This document shows positions 5,813 through 7,398 of a stretch of DNA of 7,398 nt, piece by piece. Made by a program: the position numbers and the translations under genes. Under the pieces are notes generated by a model. That model searched no databases. It saw nothing but the letters and a program-made list of their open reading frames with translations, and was not told where the DNA came from. The DNA lies in NCBI GenBank assembly GCA_020161965.1, contig JAIUNH010000188.1, positions 1 through 7,398 of the forward strand. The letters run 5' to 3'. The first letter of the stretch is position 1; every line of letters starts with the position of its first letter. Source of the DNA: Pseudomonadota bacterium. Its GTDB lineage: Bacteria; Pseudomonadota; Alphaproteobacteria; CACIAM-22H2.

Positions 5813-6528
5813 TCGAAACCACGCAGGATAAGCTGCTGGGCGGCAAACTGCGATTCACGCAGCCCGCCGACGGCTATCGCGCGGCGATCGACCCCGTGCT
5901 GCTCGCCGCCGCCGCCGGGCGGCCGGTCAAGGCGCTGGATCTGGGCTGCGGGGCGGGTGCGGCAATGCTGTGCCTGCTGGCGCGCGTCGAAACCGTGCAC
6001 GCCGTGGGCGTCGAGATCGATCCCGATCTCGCCGATCTCGCGCGCGACAATCTTGCGGCCAATGAATTCGCCGCGCGCGCGCGGATCGTCGAAGGCGACG
6101 CGGCCAATTTCGGGGAAACCGGTTTCGATCTGGTGATGGTCAATCCGCCCTATCTCGATCCTTCGCGCGCCGCCCCTTCGCCGCATGCGCGCAAGCGCAA
6201 GGCGGATATGGAAGGCGAACTCGATCTCGCCGGTTGGGTGAAGGCCGCCAAGCGCGCGACCGCGCCCAAAGCCCATATCCTGTTCGTGCAGCGCGCCGAC
6301 CGGCTCGCCGATCTGCTGGCGGCGATGAAGGGAATGGGCGAACTCGTCGTATTTCCGCTATGGCCCAAAGCGGGCGAACCGGCCAAGCGCGTGCTGGTCC
6401 GCGCGCGAATGGGTTCCAAAGCGCCGCTGATTTTGGCGCGCGGCCTGGTTCTGCACGGGGCCGACGGGAAATTCTCCGCCGCCGCGGATTCGATTCTGCG
6501 CGACGGCGACGAATTGCCCTTGGTATAG
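5809..6528 (+). CDS. TrmN6/YfiC-like tRNA1(Val) adenine-37 N6-methyltransferase
   Basis: This is a 239-residue class-I SAM-dependent methyltransferase. After TQDKLLGGKLRFTQPADGYRAAIDPVLL, the N-terminal signature of the YfiC/TrmN6 group, motif I is LDLGCGAGAA (43-52). The acidic residue of motif II is Glu69 in VGVEIDP, and EGDAANF (95-101) supplies the adenine-contacting loop. VNPPY (111-115) is the N-P-P-Y motif of enzymes that methylate exocyclic amino groups of bases. In E. coli the enzyme makes m6A37 in tRNA1(Val). The related assignment in alphaproteobacteria is by similarity, and other nucleic-acid or protein substrates are possible. The start ATG overlaps the DUF2007 stop (ATGA), and the S49 protease gene begins 7 bp after its stop. 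Confidence 0.85.
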   Translation: MIETTQDKLLGGKLRFTQPADGYRAAIDPVLLAAAAGRPVKALDLGCGAGAAMLCLLARVETVHAVGVEIDPDLADLARDNLAANEFAARARIVEGDAANFGETGFDLVMVNPPYLDPSRAAPSPHARKRKADMEGELDLAGWVKAAKRATAPKAHILFVQRADRLADLLAAMKGMGELVVFPLWPKAGEPAKRVLVRARMGSKAPLILARGLVLHGADGKFSAAADSILRDGDELPLV

Positions 6529-6535
6529 AAGCCCC

Positions 6536-7372
6536 ATGTTGGACCGGCTTCGCCCCGCTTTCGCGCGTCTTTTCGGCCGCACGCCCGACCCGGTCGTGGC
6601 GGTGATGCGCCTGCAAGGCCCGATCGGCATGGGCGGACGGCGCGGTCTGTCGATGGAACGCCTCGCCGGTCCGTTGGAGCGCATGTTCAAGACCAAGGGT
6701 CTTGCGGCCGTGGCGCTGGTGATCAATTCGCCCGGCGGATCGCCCGCGCAAAGCGCTTTGATCGGTGCGCGCATCCGCGCGCTGGCCGAGCAGGAAAAAC
6801 TGCCGGTCTACGCCTATGTCGAAGACGTCGCCGCGTCCGGCGGCTATTGGATCGCGGCGGCGGCCGACGAGATTATCGCCGATGCGAATTCGATCGTCGG
6901 GTCGATCGGCGTGATTTCCGCCGGGTTCGGTTTTCAGGAAATGATCGGCAAGCTCGGCATCGAACGTCGCTTGCACACGTCGGGCGAACGTAAATCGCTG
7001 CTCGACCCGTTCGGGCCGGAGAAAGCCGAGGATCTTGCGCGGCTCAAATCGATCCAGGCCGAGCTGCACGAGAATTTTAAAGCCTGGGTGCGGGCGCGGC
7101 GCGGCGCCAAGCTGAAAGCCGACGACGCCACTTTGTTCGAAGGCGAATTCTGGACCGGCACGAAGGCGCTCGACCTTGGCCTGATCGACGGGATCGGCGA
7201 CGCGCGCGCCGATCTGCGCAAGCGCTTCGGCGACAAGGTGCGCTATCGCGGCTTCGCGCTGCAAGGTGGGGGCTTCCTACGCCGCCTGCTGGGCCTTAGC
7301 CAAGCCGATTACGCGGGCGACGCATTGGACGCGATCGAAGCGCGCGCCGCCTTCGCGCGATTCGGGTTATAA
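6536..7372 (+). CDS. S49 family serine protease (SppA/SohB-like), without membrane anchor
   Basis: This 278-residue protein has one complete S49 domain with the ClpP-like crotonase fold. Seen in order: VVAVMRLQGPIGMG (20-33), the oxyanion segment LVINSPGGSP (61-70), the nucleophile Ser101 in DVAASGGYWIA (97-107), VGSIGVIS (121-128), and the general base Lys153 in SGERKSLLDPFGP (149-161). The Ser-Lys spacing of 52 residues equals that of Bacillus subtilis SppA (S147/K199). SppA enzymes degrade signal peptides left in the membrane. This protein has no signal sequence or N-terminal membrane helix, so it is either soluble or peripherally attached, as is common for short SppA proteins of this class of bacteria. 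It lies 7 bp after the methyltransferase gene with no good Shine-Dalgarno sequence, so it probably relies on readthrough or reinitiation from upstream translation. Confidence 0.9.
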   Translation: MLDRLRPAFARLFGRTPDPVVAVMRLQGPIGMGGRRGLSMERLAGPLERMFKTKGLAAVALVINSPGGSPAQSALIGARIRALAEQEKLPVYAYVEDVAASGGYWIAAAADEIIADANSIVGSIGVISAGFGFQEMIGKLGIERRLHTSGERKSLLDPFGPEKAEDLARLKSIQAELHENFKAWVRARRGAKLKADDATLFEGEFWTGTKALDLGLIDGIGDARADLRKRFGDKVRYRGFALQGGGFLRRLLGLSQADYAGDALDAIEARAAFARFGL

Positions 7373-7379
7373 GACCGCC

Positions 7380-7398
7380 ATGGGTTCGATCGGCAAGA
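7380..7398 (+). CDS. Start of a further downstream gene (partial, runs off right edge)
   Basis: An ATG occurs 7 bp after the S49 protease stop and opens a frame that reads MGSIGK to the end of the window. The spacing repeats that between the previous two genes, so it is probably the next gene of the same operon. Six residues are not enough to identify it, and no clear ribosome site precedes it. Confidence 0.4.

Noticed and set aside
6020..6050. Tandem repeat of a GATCTCGCC-like unit inside the methyltransferase gene
   Set aside because: It is only a two-fold repeat that encodes the helix residues DLADLA, consistent with codon preference rather than a repeat element.
6140..7264. A 374-codon open frame on the minus strand antisense to the methyltransferase and S49 protease
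   Set aside because: Composition is low-complexity Arg/Ala/Gly with no fold signal, while the plus-strand genes show full catalytic motifs.

Overview
This 7.4 kb window is ordinary-looking chromosomal DNA of a GC-rich alphaproteobacterium. The support for that placement is the heavily G/C-biased third codon positions, a long-chain polyprenyl diphosphate synthase of the ubiquinone type, a UrtA-type urea-binding protein, a small DUF2007 protein beside a TrmN6-like methyltransferase, and an SppA-like protease with no membrane anchor. A Rhodospirillales-like relative is my guess; no marker in the window fixes the order. I see no mobile elements, tRNA or rRNA genes, or CRISPR arrays.

Left part (1-1928, minus strand): the N-terminal 262 codons of urtA, the periplasmic urea-binding protein of the UrtABCDE transporter, run off the left edge. 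Its upstream region (787-1040) holds a well-formed sigma-54 promoter (GG-N10-GC) and, about 135 bp upstream of the predicted transcription start, a dyad with the NtrC spacing GCAC-N7-GTGC. This suggests nitrogen control of urea uptake. Upstream on the same strand is a polysaccharide-deacetylase-fold protein that resembles PuuE-type allantoinases, so a link between ureide breakdown and urea uptake is plausible.

Middle part: a secreted Ser-Asp-His esterase (2006-2845, plus) diverges from the deacetylase gene and meets opgC tail to tail, with a 26-bp overlap. On the minus strand, a probable operon runs from 5497 down to 2820: polyprenyl diphosphate synthase (GTG start), a four-helix DoxX-like membrane protein, and an OpgC-family membrane acyltransferase. 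The last two are joined by an ATGA stop/start overlap, which resets the opgC start to 3959 (379 aa).

Right part (5597-7398, plus): a compact probable operon of a DUF2007 protein, a TrmN6-like tRNA adenine methyltransferase (again ATGA-overlapped), an S49 protease, and the first codons of another gene. It diverges from the prenyl synthase gene across a 99-bp region that holds opposed promoter candidates and a perfect 7-bp inverted repeat spanning both predicted -10 boxes.

The most useful observations are the sigma-54/NtrC architecture in front of urtA, its pairing with a PuuE-like enzyme, and the symmetric element in the divergent promoter. I do not see strong evidence of a wholly new system.
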